The position numbers and the translations under genes were made by a program. The notes under the pieces were generated by a model. The model was not told the origin of the DNA. It saw only the letters and a list, made by a program, of their open reading frames with translations, and searched no databases. Positions 11,501-25,300 of a stretch of DNA of 64,000 nt are shown piece by piece. The stretch spans positions 18,026,724 through 18,090,723 of the forward strand of contig CM035806.1 in NCBI GenBank assembly GCA_020466095.1, in the 5' to 3' direction. Position 1 is the first letter of the stretch. Every line of letters begins with the position of its first letter. This DNA is from Chlorops oryzae. Its lineage: Eukaryota; Arthropoda; Insecta; Diptera; Chloropidae.

Positions 11501-14500
11501 TTCATTTTCCGCAATTTTCTTTCACTTTGTACCTGTATTTTTCTTATTCGATTTTCTATTTTTCTATTCTTGTGTTTTGTTTTTTTTTTATTCATTCATT
11601 TATTTTTATTTTTTTCTTTTTCAATTTTCTATTTTGAAGAATTTTCCATAAAACTGTCGACAATTCGCATTTGGATGCACGAAAAGGAAATCGGGAAATT
11701 AGCCCGTATATTATGGGCTGGTCAAGGAAACCGTTTGCGCCAACAGGCGAGCACAAATCCGCGCGTGAAGCGATTTTTAGCCGCTGTACCCTACGTGATG
11801 GTGGGCATTGCATAATATTATTAATTAAAAATAATGAATTGTTGTTGTATTTTGTTATATTCATCATGAGTTTCTCAATAGAATGCCATCAAGGAGGTTC
11901 ATCAAGCGGTTATCGATAATAATTTGGAAACACTTCAAGCGAAATTAGAGCCGCCAGTACCGGCGGCTCTGGTTACGGGCAAAGATGCGAACGGCTTGAA
12001 TGTCATACATAAGGCTGCTGGCTTAGGGCATACGAAAATTTTAGAATATCTTATTGGTATTTGGCCAGACGGCGCCAATGAGGTGGACATAACCGGGAAG
12101 ACACCGTTACATTGGGCAGCGAGTGCCAAAAATAATATGCGTTGCTATACGCTTTTAACGCAGGCCGGCTGCGACGAGGAGGCCGTCGATTATGTAAGAA
12201 ATTCTGATGCGAGAGCGAAATTCTCTCAATCTGTCAATCTGTCAATCTCGCAATCTTTTCCGTAGAAATCAAAAACGCCTTCATATTATCGTCATAAGCC
12301 GAACGAAATCGAACGGGCATTCCTCGTTTACGTGCCGGATGCACCGCGCGTGTCACCAGATATCCTCACCGATTGGGAGGCATTGAATGATGATACCAAC
12401 AGTGATAAGGTTCGAATTTTCTATTAAGTATTTTTTTCGAAAGTAGTTTTAATTGAATTTTTTGTACTGTACTCGAATTCGGCGACTATTGCTTTTGCCA
12501 TCGTGTGTGTGTGTGTGTGTTTGTGCTCCTTTTTCTATTTTCTTCTTTGTTTTTGTAGAAATCTGATGCGAAGGTACCCTTGACAAATGGTAGCAATGGA
12601 CGTACCATCAATGATGATAGCACGAACGATGAAAATATCTCGGAGGCCGATTTAAATGACAAGTAAGCATGCAAACTATTATTAAAAAAAAAAAAAGCCT
12701 TTTCATCATTTTTGGGTATAAATTGAAGAAGAAAAAGGGAAATTTTTTTTTTAATTTTCTTTCTTCAGTTTTTCTTTGGTTCTTTAATTTGAGGCAGTGG
12801 CTCTGGGATAGCGTAGGGGATGCGTGGTATGCTCTTGATCTCGGGATCCGCGTTCGATTCCCGGCACACTACCAAAGAAGACATAGACTCACACAAACAC
12901 AAGAGAACCCCCCGTGGTATCACAATGGGGGTGGTAAACGGCCTAAGTGGCATCCACTCCAACATACATACATACATACATACATACATACATACATACA
13001 TACACATACATACATACATACATACATACATACATACATACATACATACATACATACATACATACATACATACAACATAAATACATAAACACATAGATAC
13101 ATTCATTTGAGGCGAAGAAAACCATATGAAAGAAAGTATAAATAATTCCGGAGCCTTTTTCAAAATAATTCTCGTTCTCATATTACAAGAGTTTGTCATT
13201 CAGTTGGAAGCCAAATTTACATTTATATGTCGGCCTTAGACTTGTTGGCACCCTAATGGCTCAACGCCCCCGTCGGCCCGATCTGGAACTCAAACTGCAC
13301 TCAAAGTCTTTGAACATCGCATAGTTGATAATGAAGGCCCCGGCGTTATGCTCACTTTTGTTGTTATTAATTTAATCATTGATAACAAAGAAATGCTCTT
13401 TTTATAGTGGAAACAGCTATACGAATTGCTTGCTGATCATTTTTTATTATTTTATCACTTTTTTTTTCCTCTAAATTGCCATTTCGAGTTTCCTCAGAAA
13501 AACCCACTTGGCCACTTCTGGTATTTCTTAGAGTTATTTTTGATAATTTAGATGGACTGGAATTTGGTTTTATCGATTGAATTTTTCTCTTAATATAGTA
13601 TGAGATCTTCAGAAAAGTCGCACTAAAATATTCCCCGAATATAAGAACCATTAAAAAAAGCATGCCAAACCGTGTTTATAAACGATGATTGCTTTTACGG
13701 AATAGATGTCTTAAGCTGGCAAACCTAATATCTCGGTTCATTTCGATGTTCCGGGAAAAAAATGTTGTAAGCTAGTATTATCGGCTTACCATTCGATTAG
13801 ACATCGTCGTGCATCCTATCGATTTAAATCGTATTTTAATTCCCTCGGACGTCCCGAGATTCATATAGACATACCAGAGCCGTAGCCAGAACGCAAAGCC
13901 TGGGCATGCTGAGCATCCACAAAAAAAAAAAAAAAAAAAAAAACTCCAGAAAAACAAAATCATATTCCCAGATAAATCTTTTTTTTGAACAAAATCCAAA
14001 CAATGGTATTTATGATTTTTTGAAAATAGAATTCCCTATATGATTCAGGCGATGGCTTCGGCATGCTGAGCACACTCCGCACCCCCCTGGCATCGGCTCT
14101 GACACATACATACAATGTCTTAACTCAGGCAGGAACAACAACTAGCTCGAACCTTTTAAGCATTATTAACCTACATACTTTTGAGCCTGCAACGTAGAAA
14201 AAGTACATAACATAGAACACGTAGGACATAGGTAGAGGAGTAACATTAGCACTGCTTGTTTGAACTTTCATTTGTTTCTTGGCGCTTTGATTTCATTCTA
14301 TTTGAAATGCTTACACGTTAGATAAATAGTTCGATGAGAAAATAATGCAAATCAATAAATCATTTTTTTATCAAAAACAACAAAAAAACAAACAAACAAA
14401 CAAAATTCAATCATACCAAAAAGCGTAAGTGCAACAGAAGAAAACGAATTGCCTAAAAGCGAACCAGAAATGATCGATACCAATGTCGATGCCACTGTTG

Positions 14501-16366
14501 AGCAAGTCAATGCAAGCAATAATGAAGACGAGAACTTAAATGTTACAGCGCCATGTACGCCAGCAATTGTCGATAGGCATAAAATTGATGACGTCGATGA
14601 CGTCGATAACGCTGAAGCGAAGGAGGTAAGTCTTGAAAGAGAATTGATTTCGAAATTTTTACCAATTTTGCGCACTCGGAGAGTTCTCAAGACACTAACG
14701 CTGTAAATAAAAAGAACCCAAATGCTGCAGTTTTTGAGTTAAAAAAAAAAAAAAAAAAAACGAATAAATTAATGTACATAAGTATAATAAAATATTACAG
14801 ATGAAAAAAAATTGTAAATAAATTTTTTTTTATGCCAGATTTCTTTTGCACCCTAAATTATAAGTTCTTCTCTTATCGATTTTATAACGCATTGGAGCCA
14901 AAATCTCTCAAAAGTAAGCCATTGTCGGACATGATGTGACTTTCTAGACAACGAAAATTACAATTTATTCTCTCTATCTCTCGCTCTCTGTCTCTCTATA
15001 TCTCTATGTCTCTATCTATATACTTTTCCACATTTCATTCTGTGTGAACTTTGAACTTTGAACAAATTTTGATATTCAATGTTTCTTCACCAAGTTATTT
15101 TCTCTATTCTTAATCTCTTTTATGTACATATGTATATGGAGGAAAACATATGTAAATACATCCATAGAGTTGATTTGGTGTACCTTACGAGGCTAACGAT
15201 TTATTTTATTTAATTCCTTTAACTCTTTCTTTCAACAAAAAATCAAGCAAACAAAAAATACAAAATTAATTTTCAATAAAGCAGAAAACACACACAAAAA
15301 AAAAAAAAAAAAACAGAAAGAAATCAGTCCACAATTGTTTACTTTTGCAGAAAATCGCGAATCAGATAGTCGAAATAAACGGTGATGGCCGTGAGAAAAT
15401 CGAGCATGACGTGAGGCGTGAGAGTGCAGCCGATGGCGATCGTGATGGTGATCCTAATGGTGATCGTGATGGCGATCGTGATGGTGATGATAGTTTACAA
15501 AATGGTGATGGTGGTATGGATGCGGAAAAGGTTTCGAATGACGATATTGATATCGGAAATGAGAATTGGATTAGATGGGAGCAAAGTCAAACTAAGCGAA
15601 GAAGTCGAAAACGACAAGATTGTGCAAGATCAATACGTAAATGATGATGGCTTTGAGAATGATGATGTTGAAGATGGCGAAGGGGAACCGAAAGAAGAAA
15701 ACGAATATGATAAGAAAATCGAAGAACATAACGAGACAAATAAGGTGGAAACTAAGAATGCAATGCATAAAGATAATCAGCACGAAGAAAAAAGGAAGAA
15801 GACAAGGATGAAGACGTTAAACAAAAATATGAAAAAGAAGTAGAGGAAAAAGAAGAAGAAAAAGAAGAAGAAAAAGAAAAAGAAGAAAAAGAAAAAGAAA
15901 AAGAAGAAGAAAAAGAAAAAGAAGAAGAACAAAACGGAAACAAAATAGAAGAAGAAGATGGACAAGAACAATCAGCAGTTGAAGATAAAGACGAAATGGG
16001 TATTAAAAATGTTAACGGAAAGTCTATCGAAGCATATGATAACAAGAATGAGAATGAGTGTGGAGATGGATTGGAAAATCTTGATAACGAGACTGAAAAG
16101 AAAAATGAAAAGCAAATTGAAAGGGATAATGCCTTGGTCAATTTTGAAATCATTGAAAAGGAATATGAAAATATCGCAGATAAACACTCTGAATTAGAGC
16201 AAAATAAAGAGATACTAGAAAACATGAACAATCGAAAGAAGAAAGCCATGCAAAGAAAGATATCGAAAATCAGATCGATGAATTGGAATTGGAAATGGAA
16301 GAATTTGATGAAACCGATGAGGATGAGGTACAATTCGGCAAGATCTAAAAACTATTTCACTACATA

Positions 16367-16398
<32 letters not shown>

Positions 16399-19300
16399 AT
16401 ATATATATATAATATTATATATATATATACCCTAAATATCCTAGTCATGTAAGCCAATTTGCACAAAAGCAAACAGCAAAGCAAGAAAAACCCCAAAAAG
16501 ATTTAACAAATTATTGGAAAACAATCAAAATTTTAAAAACGAACAAAAGTTTTCAATGTACAGTCGAACCTCCAAAACTTGAACCTTTATAAATGAAATT
16601 GTGAAAAACGCTTAACAACAGCGTTTAAAAGAAAGGAGAAAGATAGAGTGGCATAAAATCCTCTGACTCGAAATCTCCTCGAACCAAAAGAATTCTTTTG
16701 ATAATTCATTATTCGAACTATGGAAGTTTGACTGTACATAACTCATAACAATAATTTTTGATTTAGTAATTTAGCTCAAAATGAAATGAATGAGTTGATT
16801 TTGTTCTTAAGCAAAACGAAAGAAAAAAAGTGATGTCCAGTGCTGTTGAAAAGAAATTGTGAAACCACATTTTTCCATACTGCTACAAAGCATATAATAT
16901 ATAAAATCTATGTATATCATATAATTTCAATTGCAAAATAAATGTTTGTTAAAAATTTTCCGATCTAAATGCTTGAAATTATTTCAAAAATATGTATCAA
17001 AAAGTCATTTGTCTTTCATATAATTTAACCTTGTTCGTCTAATCCAACTGCTTCCGCTTCGTTTCCATAAATGAACTCGCATGCTCATTATCATCACGAC
17101 TGATCTGGAATCCCTTCTAAATCCTTCTCTTCACGTCATAGAATCATGTCAGGATGTTACTGCTTACACATTATGCAGATATATGTAGGTACCTTAGTCC
17201 TAGTCCCATAAAATTCTCTCTCTCTATCTATCTATCTCTCTCTCGCTCTCTATTCCGATTTAGTTTTATTGCTCATATCTAATCTTTCCCATTGCATTTT
17301 ACTGCATTGCCTATCCTATCGGGCGTTAGAAAGAAGAAACAACGCAAAAACAAAAAAATAGAAAAAAAAAGGAACAATAGAGCACCTGACGGTGACAGTG
17401 CACGAACTATATGCATGGATCTTATTTATTGCATACTCCCTGTGAAAATACACGCCCCATATCGCTGGCAAAAATCCGAGTTTGTTCGAATTACAGCTGT
17501 CGTATAATATATCGCTTTTCAAATATCACTCACAGAAAATTACATTGTGACATGCAAACGTCAAAGGATTTATAATTTAGAAAAGCAGATTTTATGCCTG
17601 CGAGCTGAAAATATGTATATGCGCAATTATTTTAAATCCCCACAACAACAACAAAATAAAAACCTTCAGACCACGCAACCCCCGTCGCGGCTGCTAAAGT
17701 TTCGGATTCAAACTGAATATCGAAAAACTTTGTAATTGCAATCTAATCGGATTAAAGTTATGGCAGAACAATAATTTGCGCGTGCAGGGGGCAATCGAAT
17801 ACAGTCGAACTTTCTTATAATAAAGTCGCACGGGACTAGAAAATCACTTCATTATATAGAAATTTCATTATACAGAAATTATTAACACGTACACCGAGAG
17901 AAAAAGGTAGTTATATTAACTGAAAAAGCAGGTTAAAATAACCGAGTTCACCGTTAATTGTTAACTTATGTACAGTAGGGTGTCCCAAAAATATGAAATT
18001 AATTTTTCGGAAACGCATACCCTCCAATTTTTTTCTAAATGGTCCTATTAGCTTAAATATTAAATATTATTGAGATTGAAATACGATAACCCGTGCCGAA
18101 TTGCCTTCGAAGTTTGGTATGAAGTCTCTTCAAATTGAGTCCCCCAAAAGTATGCATCGAAATTTTTTTTATATTAAAAATCGTGGGTTTTCTTGAAAAT
18201 AATGCAACATTACCACGATGTCAGAAATATATAGTGAAATAATGTTTATCATCATCATAGCTAGAATAAAACTTTTCTGGAAAATACTCAAAACTAATAG
18301 GAGATTTTAGCCCTAAATATTGACATGCATACCTTAAGGGTACAATTCATATCAAAATTCAACGCCTCAAATTTGTTAATTCTCGAATATCTCGCACATT
18401 TTTTACTTGATCTGGACATATAAGGGCTTAATATGTTACCAATGAAACTTGATAGTGGTTTTAAAAGTTTAAATATTTTATACGCAATGTATGGTATAGT
18501 AAAATATATTGTAAATCAGAAAAAAATTTGGAAATCATTGATTTTTCCGATTTTTTAACTTTCATAAGTCTCGTAGAACTCTTTGTAAAAGAAATTCATC
18601 ACGTAAAGACCGTTTCCTCTTAAGGCACACTTTCATTTTAACTATCAAATGTTCTTGTACTTGCACATGGTGAAACATGTCCTCAAGTTATTTTGCAGAA
18701 ATAAAAAATTAAGACAATCGCACAATATTTGCGGTGCCCACAGTCAATTGAAAATAACAGAGACGTAAAAATGGCATTTTTATAGTGGTCCGCGTTTAAC
18801 AAATAATTATTTATAGTGAAATTGTGGGGGTTGCTTTCTTAAAATAAGAAATTTTGTTCTATTGTGAAGATACAGAGGTATGTTTATGGAAAAAATTCTA
18901 TTGCAAATTTTTTTTCTTGGAAAGCCTCTGAAGGCCCATACAAAAAAAAAACAAAAATAAAAAATGCCCTGACGGACATTAAGAAACCATTTTTAGAGTT
19001 GCTTTGCGGTCAAAATAGTAGGACGAACTGCAACTATACGTTTTTTATCCTTAAATAGTGTTTTATTTTTTATTCGTAATATAAAAAAGCTGAGTTACAT
19101 TTAATTGGTTTTTTTTTTTTCAAATAAACGAATTGTTTCTGTTATTTAAATTTTTTTTACTAGCTTTTACAATATAGCTTAACCTATTAAGCTAACAAAA
19201 ATAATAAATGCAGGTTTGGGTTCATAATCTCAAACAAGGAATAAATGAGCCTTTTAAGGTACACATGTTCCTCGTAAGGCCCAAAAAGTCGTTTTTAAAT

Positions 19301-22300
19301 CGTATTTTAAGAGCTTTTCCGATAAGGTTTTTTTGGTAGAATTTTTTGTTATTTTATAGAAAATTTATCAAATAAAACAACACAAAAACAATCGGGCCTG
19401 TATCATCAATACTTTGTACGCAGCAATGGAAAAGATGTAAGGTGGGCCTTATGTGGTGCACTGACCTTACTTACAACCTATAACTATAGTTTCTTAAGTT
19501 GGAGTTTCTTTACTAAAAATAACACTTATTATATACCCAAAAACTATTACTATTTAATATTTTAATAGGTTTTTTGGTAAAAATTATTACTTTTTAAAAC
19601 CGTTTTGCATAAGGGCAAGATTTTTGAGGTCTGTATGACATTTTAAGGCATTCTAAATTAAAAACAAGTTTTATATGGAAAAATTTGTTGGGTGTATAGT
19701 GTGGTGGTACGGGTGGTTTTGAGCGTGTGCGATTTTGATTTAACTTTTATATTTGCTTAATGTTATCAATAGAAGTATGAAACCTTCGTACTTTGGAGCG
19801 CTATAGCCTTCTTTGCTAGCATCTAAAAGTTCCAATGACATTCGGCTGGGCGTGGTCCTACCTTGACACCATTAAGTTTGCGATTGTTATCATGACAAAA
19901 AAATTTAGAGGTTAGATACTCTAGTAAAAAGAGCTCCACCAAACTTATGGAAATTAAAAAATCTTAAACATTTAGAAAATTTTTCTGATTTTAATTATAT
20001 TTTACCAGACCAAACACTTGCGTATAAAACTATAAAGATTTTATAATCGCAAGCCCATTAAATTGGTAACATTTTAAACCATAATGTTACCAGGTCAAAT
20101 TAAAAATGAGTGAGATATTTGAATATTAACAAATCTTAAGCGTTGAATTTTGATATGAATTGTACCCTTAAGGTATGCATGTCAATATTTAGCGCTAAAA
20201 TCTCCTATTAGTTTTGAGTATTTTCCAGAAAAGTTTTGTTCGAGCTATGATGATGATAAGCATTATTTCACTATATATTTCTGACATCGTGGTAATGTTG
20301 CATTATTTTCAAGAAAACCCACGATTTTTAATATAAAAGAAATTTCGATGCATACTTTTGGGGGACTCAATTTGAAGAGACTTCATACCAAACTTCGAAG
20401 GCAATTCGGCACGGGTTATCGTATTTCAATCTCAATTATATTTAATATTTAAGCTAATAGGACCATTTAGAAAAAAATTGGAGGGTATGCATTTCGATTT
20501 TTGGGAAAATAAAACCCTCCCTTATATCTTGGGACACCCTAATGTACAGTAGCGGTCAACTCAACAGTACAAACACAGTCAATAAGGATATAACTACCTG
20601 ATGGTTGATATAACTGTCTCGCGGTTAAATCAACTGTCACCAGCGACTGGGAAAAAAAAATTATTATTTGCTTTGACTTTTTTTTTTGTCTTCTTTTATT
20701 AATATTTTTTTTTTTTTTTTAATTAAATTATTATATTTTTTCTTTATTTATTTGTTTCTATTTAAATCTTTTTCTCTTTCATCTCTTTAAATTTTTTGAA
20801 AAAACTCAGAAAAATTCCCGCCGCCAGCAGGGATAGAACCCCGAAGCTCTCGACAGTCGTGACAGTTTAAACCACTGAGCTATCAAAACCTCCGGAGACG
20901 GTTGATCAGAATGCGAACTTATACGTCTAAGTGAACGAAAGCGAATTTGAACATAAAAAGTAACTGTTTTTCAACTGTTCATTTGACTGCCTTTTTCAGT
21001 GCATTTAACGCGGAATACAGTTTATTTGACCACTCTTACTTTAACTGTTCCAAGTAGTTGATTTAACTGTTGTTATTTCTCTCGGTGTACACTGAAAGTG
21101 GAACGAAAAAGCTGTGCGTTTGAAATTATTTCATAGTAGGGAGAACTTTATTGTATAGACGTTCGACTGTAAATCGTGTAAGAAACAGAACTTTATAGAA
21201 CTTCATTAAAACTTATTGCTTATGATACCTATGAACATATTTTTGAGGAACAATAACGGGCATTACAATATCTTGTGACTTCGCAGGAATCCAAAGTTTT
21301 GACCACAGTGAGTGTGTGAGCATATGTTTGGGAGTGTGTGCAGTGGCGTGTCCAGAGAAAGCAAGCTTTGATAGTGCTTATATTTTCAACAGTGGTATAT
21401 TGAACAATTATAAGACATTAAAACAAAAAAATTTGGGGGGGCCTAGAGGAAGTTTAGAAAGTTTATGGACCAAAACCAAAAAAATCTGAAAAATTCATCG
21501 CGTCCGATTTGGATGAAAATTGTAAAAAGTAAAAAGTGTCAGACCCAAGACTCACTGTGCTTACTTTATGTTTTCGGGGGTCACTGAATCCAAATTTTAG
21601 TTCCATGTAACTGCAAATGGTCTACGTTTTGCTATAAGGTAAAAAGTTCGCTCTAAAGACCCGCTCGAGAATATGATTTTGAGGTTATGGCCAAATCTGG
21701 ACGGGAAGGAAGTAAGTATGTGGACCTCAAAATTGGATTCGGCCACTGCGAGAGCATATAATATGCATAGTGAGAGACCCGTGGATTCGACACATTTTCT
21801 ATATTTAATACAAACTATTTAAAATTATTTGTCTTATATTTTCCAATCCATCTGTTGTTGACGTTCATTACTTTCACCTCCTAAGGGTTGTTTATTTTTT
21901 ATTTACAAAGACACAAGGCAAAAATGACGATGTAAAGGGCAACACATAATTGATTTGAAGAAAACCAAAATGGGTTATGAGACATTTTGTTTCTTTCTCT
22001 TACCATCAGCTATTTTTATAAGAACTCTGCATCCGCATGAAAATCCGCATCGATCGAATGCGGATGCGAATGCAGATGTTGAAAATCTTGCGGAGGATCC
22101 GCACTTGCGAATGCGAATATTCGCAACACCCCTGGTCGAAAAGATGGGTAAAAGAAAAATCCAGTTTTTTTCAAAAAATTCAAAGCTATTGAATCCGTTG
22201 TTTTTCTTGCAGTCATTTAATTGAGTTTAACAATAAGAGAACATTTTATTTACCTACTTATCGGACTACAGTAACGTTTCTTAGACCTCAAAAAAAAAAA

Positions 22301-25300
22301 AAAAAAAAAAAAACTGCGATATAGCTTCGCTCTAACCCGTCATTTTGACGAACGGTTAGCTGTCTAGGGTTCAGGGGACAAATCTGACCCAACTTGTTTT
22401 TTTAGCAATATTTTAAGAGTTTTTCTCAATCACTCATCTTCGTTTTGCCAGCATTATTTTTCTAATGTCAACGATTGTGAGGCCGGCTTCAGCAAGACCT
22501 GTTTTTCAATAACAAGAAAAAAAATTTGCCACGTTGCCACTTTCATACACTTCGTCGTTCATGGATTGCTTTATCGTATCCCTCAGTACGCAGTTGGTAT
22601 TTTCTAAAAAATGTTGACAGTAAACTCATTCAAAATGTTGTCAAATTTTCTGGTCAGGAACTGATAAAAAAATGTTATTTGTTTTTTAACCGTACGCAGT
22701 TTGTGATAAAAAGGACTCGGATTTTGTTGACTTTTATAAATTTAAAGCATACTTATTGGAGTACAAAATATATTCAACTCACATAAAGTTAACATTCGAA
22801 TCGATTTTTAACTTCAATATGATTTTTTTTGAATTTAGAAAAGCGGTTTGAAGTTCAACTTCGCTTAACTGATTCGGAAAATGTTGGTAAGAAAAATTTT
22901 TAAGCCCCTTCAAGTATGCTTTAAATTTATAAAAGCAACAAAGTCCGAAATAAGATTCTACAATTTTTTTGGAGAAATAATGCCCAGGAAACCATACGTC
23001 AAACCCGAATGGACCAAAACAAGGTCCATATTAAATATGCCTAAAATAATGCTACAATTTATTGCAGAAAAAGAAAGAAACTACCTAGTGAAAAATATTT
23101 TTAAATTGAATTTTCTTTTTTTTTTATTCTTAGCATAATTTTAGGCATGAGAAATAAAAAAAATTTTGCTTGAAAAATCATCATCTGGGCTCGGATTTTG
23201 TTGACTTTTATAAATTTAAAGCATACTTTATGGAGTACAAATTTTGTTCAACTCACATAAAGTTAAGATTCAAATCCGATTTTAGCTTCGAAATTAATTT
23301 TTTTGAAGTTAGAAAAGCGGTTTGAAGTTAAACTTCGCTAAACTTGTTCGCAAAATGGTAAAAAGTATGCTTTAACTTTATAAAAGTCAACAAAATCCGA
23401 GCCCTGATCATCATAAATTGGCCATTTTAAGATAGTTATTAAAGAAAATATAAAAATTTTTCAATGGCTCGAGTTTTGAGGGACGTTGAAGTGATTGTTT
23501 CTCTGCTTTGTGAGATGATTTCACCAACACTGATGACCGAAATAAGTCGAATATAGCATTAAAAACCTTTGTTTGCAAAAGCGAAAGGTAAAAAATCACA
23601 TTTGACCTATAGTTTCTTCGGCATAATTATTAAGTATGGGCAACAGAATAATATTCTGCTAGGGAAACTCGAGGTTACCAAATCGATCCACCTTAATCTA
23701 CACTGTTAATGAACACTTGTATTCGTGAAGAAATTTAATGGCAAACGGCATTAAAATTTTTTTTGAAAGAAGCTGTCAATATTTACAAACGATTTAATGA
23801 TGAAATTTTCTGTTCATTTTCTTCACTAAACTCCCTACTGAGGGCACCATTTGTTTTGTCCTCTCTACTCATAAGTTCTATGTTTCTGTGTAATAGCAAT
23901 TACCTACGTATGTATGTTTCAATCACAGTAGTGTGTGTTCGTAGTCCGAAGAGCACAAAAATAAATGAAAGAAAAAAAAAAAAAAATCAAAAAATATTGA
24001 AATTTTTAAATTTAAGCTTAAAAAGACACTTTTATCTCGACTAGGATATGTTTCTATCAGACAATCACCGCCATCAACACAGCGATGTCGAAACAACGGA
24101 AGTCGAGCAGACATTTGTAATCGACATTATCGACAATCAGAACAACGATGACGATGCTCTTTCCGAACGATAAGCTCGATGACAATGATAATGATAATCA
24201 TGATGGCTCTCGGACGTCATCGCTAGCTATTGAAGGCTTCGTTCACGGCGAATCCGAGGACAATACAGTTCAGTCACAATCTGCCGCACTTTATGATGAA
24301 GTATAACGAATAAGAAACTTTTTGCCCTCTTTCTTAATTGATTCTGTTCATGTTTTAACTCGAATTTGCGTTGCAAATTTTTTTCTTCGATTTTGTTTTA
24401 TTCCATCCATTTATGAATGAATTTTCACACAAGCTTTCAGATCTCTCTAGAGTCTCTTTTTTTTTGATTTCGCATTGCCTTCGTTTTGCTTTCGTTCAGT
24501 TTTATTAGCATTGCATCCGAATACTAAACTAATGTCTTTTATCTTCTGATTAAAAAAAAAATATATAAAAAAAATTCAATGAAATCTTTCAAAAAAAAAA
24601 AAGAACAAGGAGTCACACATACAGGATATTATCGCTTCCGGTGATATGGAGCAGTTGGCACAAATTGTACTGAATGGCGATGGTAGCAAATTGCTGGACA
24701 TGCAATCATCGGAAACGGATATACAGGCTTTTCTCAATAATGTGCCGAATTATATGGTAATTCTGATGGACTTTTTGTCGTTGTTTTTTTTTTTTTTTTT
24801 TTTTTTTTGGCGAAAATACGAATTATTAATTTTTTTGTGTGTTGCTTCTGTAGAGCAAAATACGAAGAGTTCATGAGGCCGCTCGCGAAGGTAGTCTATT
24901 GTCGCTACAACAAGCATTGGATCGACGAAAGTTTGCGATTGCCAAGGATGAAATATCATCGAATGGAACGACACCTTTGCATGTCGCCGTGCTTTTTGGA
25001 CACACCGGTAATTGGTCATGTTTTCATTGGCTGAAAAACGAAAAAAAAAAATATATATACATACATATATATAAAGGTATAAGCATGAAAAGCATAAAAA
25101 GACACACACACACATATGTATACATATTTGAACATGTCAGAATGGCGGCGCTCTCTTGAATCGCCATGTTACCAGCGTTCAGATATCATTATTATATCAT
25201 ATAGATATCATATAAATTTCATAATTTTTTAGAGTACATGGCTCCGTCTAGTCTTGACCATAAAAAATGAAATGTATATCTAGGTAGCTAAAAAATGCCG

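Larger units (their letters stand above)
5600..11639 (+). other. Intron 1 of ankyrin gene, repeat-rich
   Basis: A 6-kb intron holding a clustered CGTACGAT-type motif (7250-8140), a 104-bp hairpin (8421-8524), a 54-bp tandem duplication (8698-8808) and a hAT-like MITE (9936-10181). The remainder is AT-rich with no coding support. It ends in a long T-rich tract and AG at 11638-11639. Confidence 0.55.
12663..14423 (+). other. Intron with SINE and hAT MITE
   Basis: A 1.8-kb intron containing a tRNA-SINE with (CATA)n tail (12792-13077) and a hAT-like MITE (13875-14101). The rest is AT-rich and shows no gene. Confidence 0.55.
17892..21087. mobile_element. Middle element of the nest (CACCGAGAG ends, TA target)
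   Basis: Inverted ends CACCGAGAGAAA at both borders, flanked by TA (17890-17891 and 21088-21089). It contains a tRNA-like segment on the minus strand (20818-20895) and is itself split by a hAT-like element. Similar ends (CAC(A/T)GAG..) occur at 50101-52895 and 57606-58642. Confidence 0.75.
17802..21169. mobile_element. Outer element of a three-level nest (pogo-like ends)
   Basis: Ends CAGTCGAACTTTCTTATAAT (left) and its imperfect inverse at 21140-21169, flanked by TA (17800-17801 and 21170-21171). Only about 88 bp on the left and 80 bp on the right belong to this element, because a second element is inserted in it. The original insertion was a MITE of about 170 bp related to the one at 16561. 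Confidence 0.78.
16328..24044 (+). other. 7.7-kb intron filled with transposable elements
   Basis: Holds an AT microsatellite (16370-16430), a pogo-like MITE (16561-16734), a three-level transposon nest (17802-21169), two hAT-like MITE copies (22711-22949 and 23185-23406) and AT-rich filler. No coding sequence is supported. It ends at the acceptor TTTATCTCGACTAG. Confidence 0.6.

Noticed and set aside
15752..16333. 193-codon open frame on the minus strand, Ser/Phe-rich
   Set aside because: It is the antisense of the Glu/Lys-rich linker exon; composition follows from GAA/GAG repeats and no domain or start context is present.
21341..21748. hAT-type element with CAGTGGCG..CACTG ends
   Set aside because: The flanking 8-mers do not match and the inverted ends agree for only a few bases.
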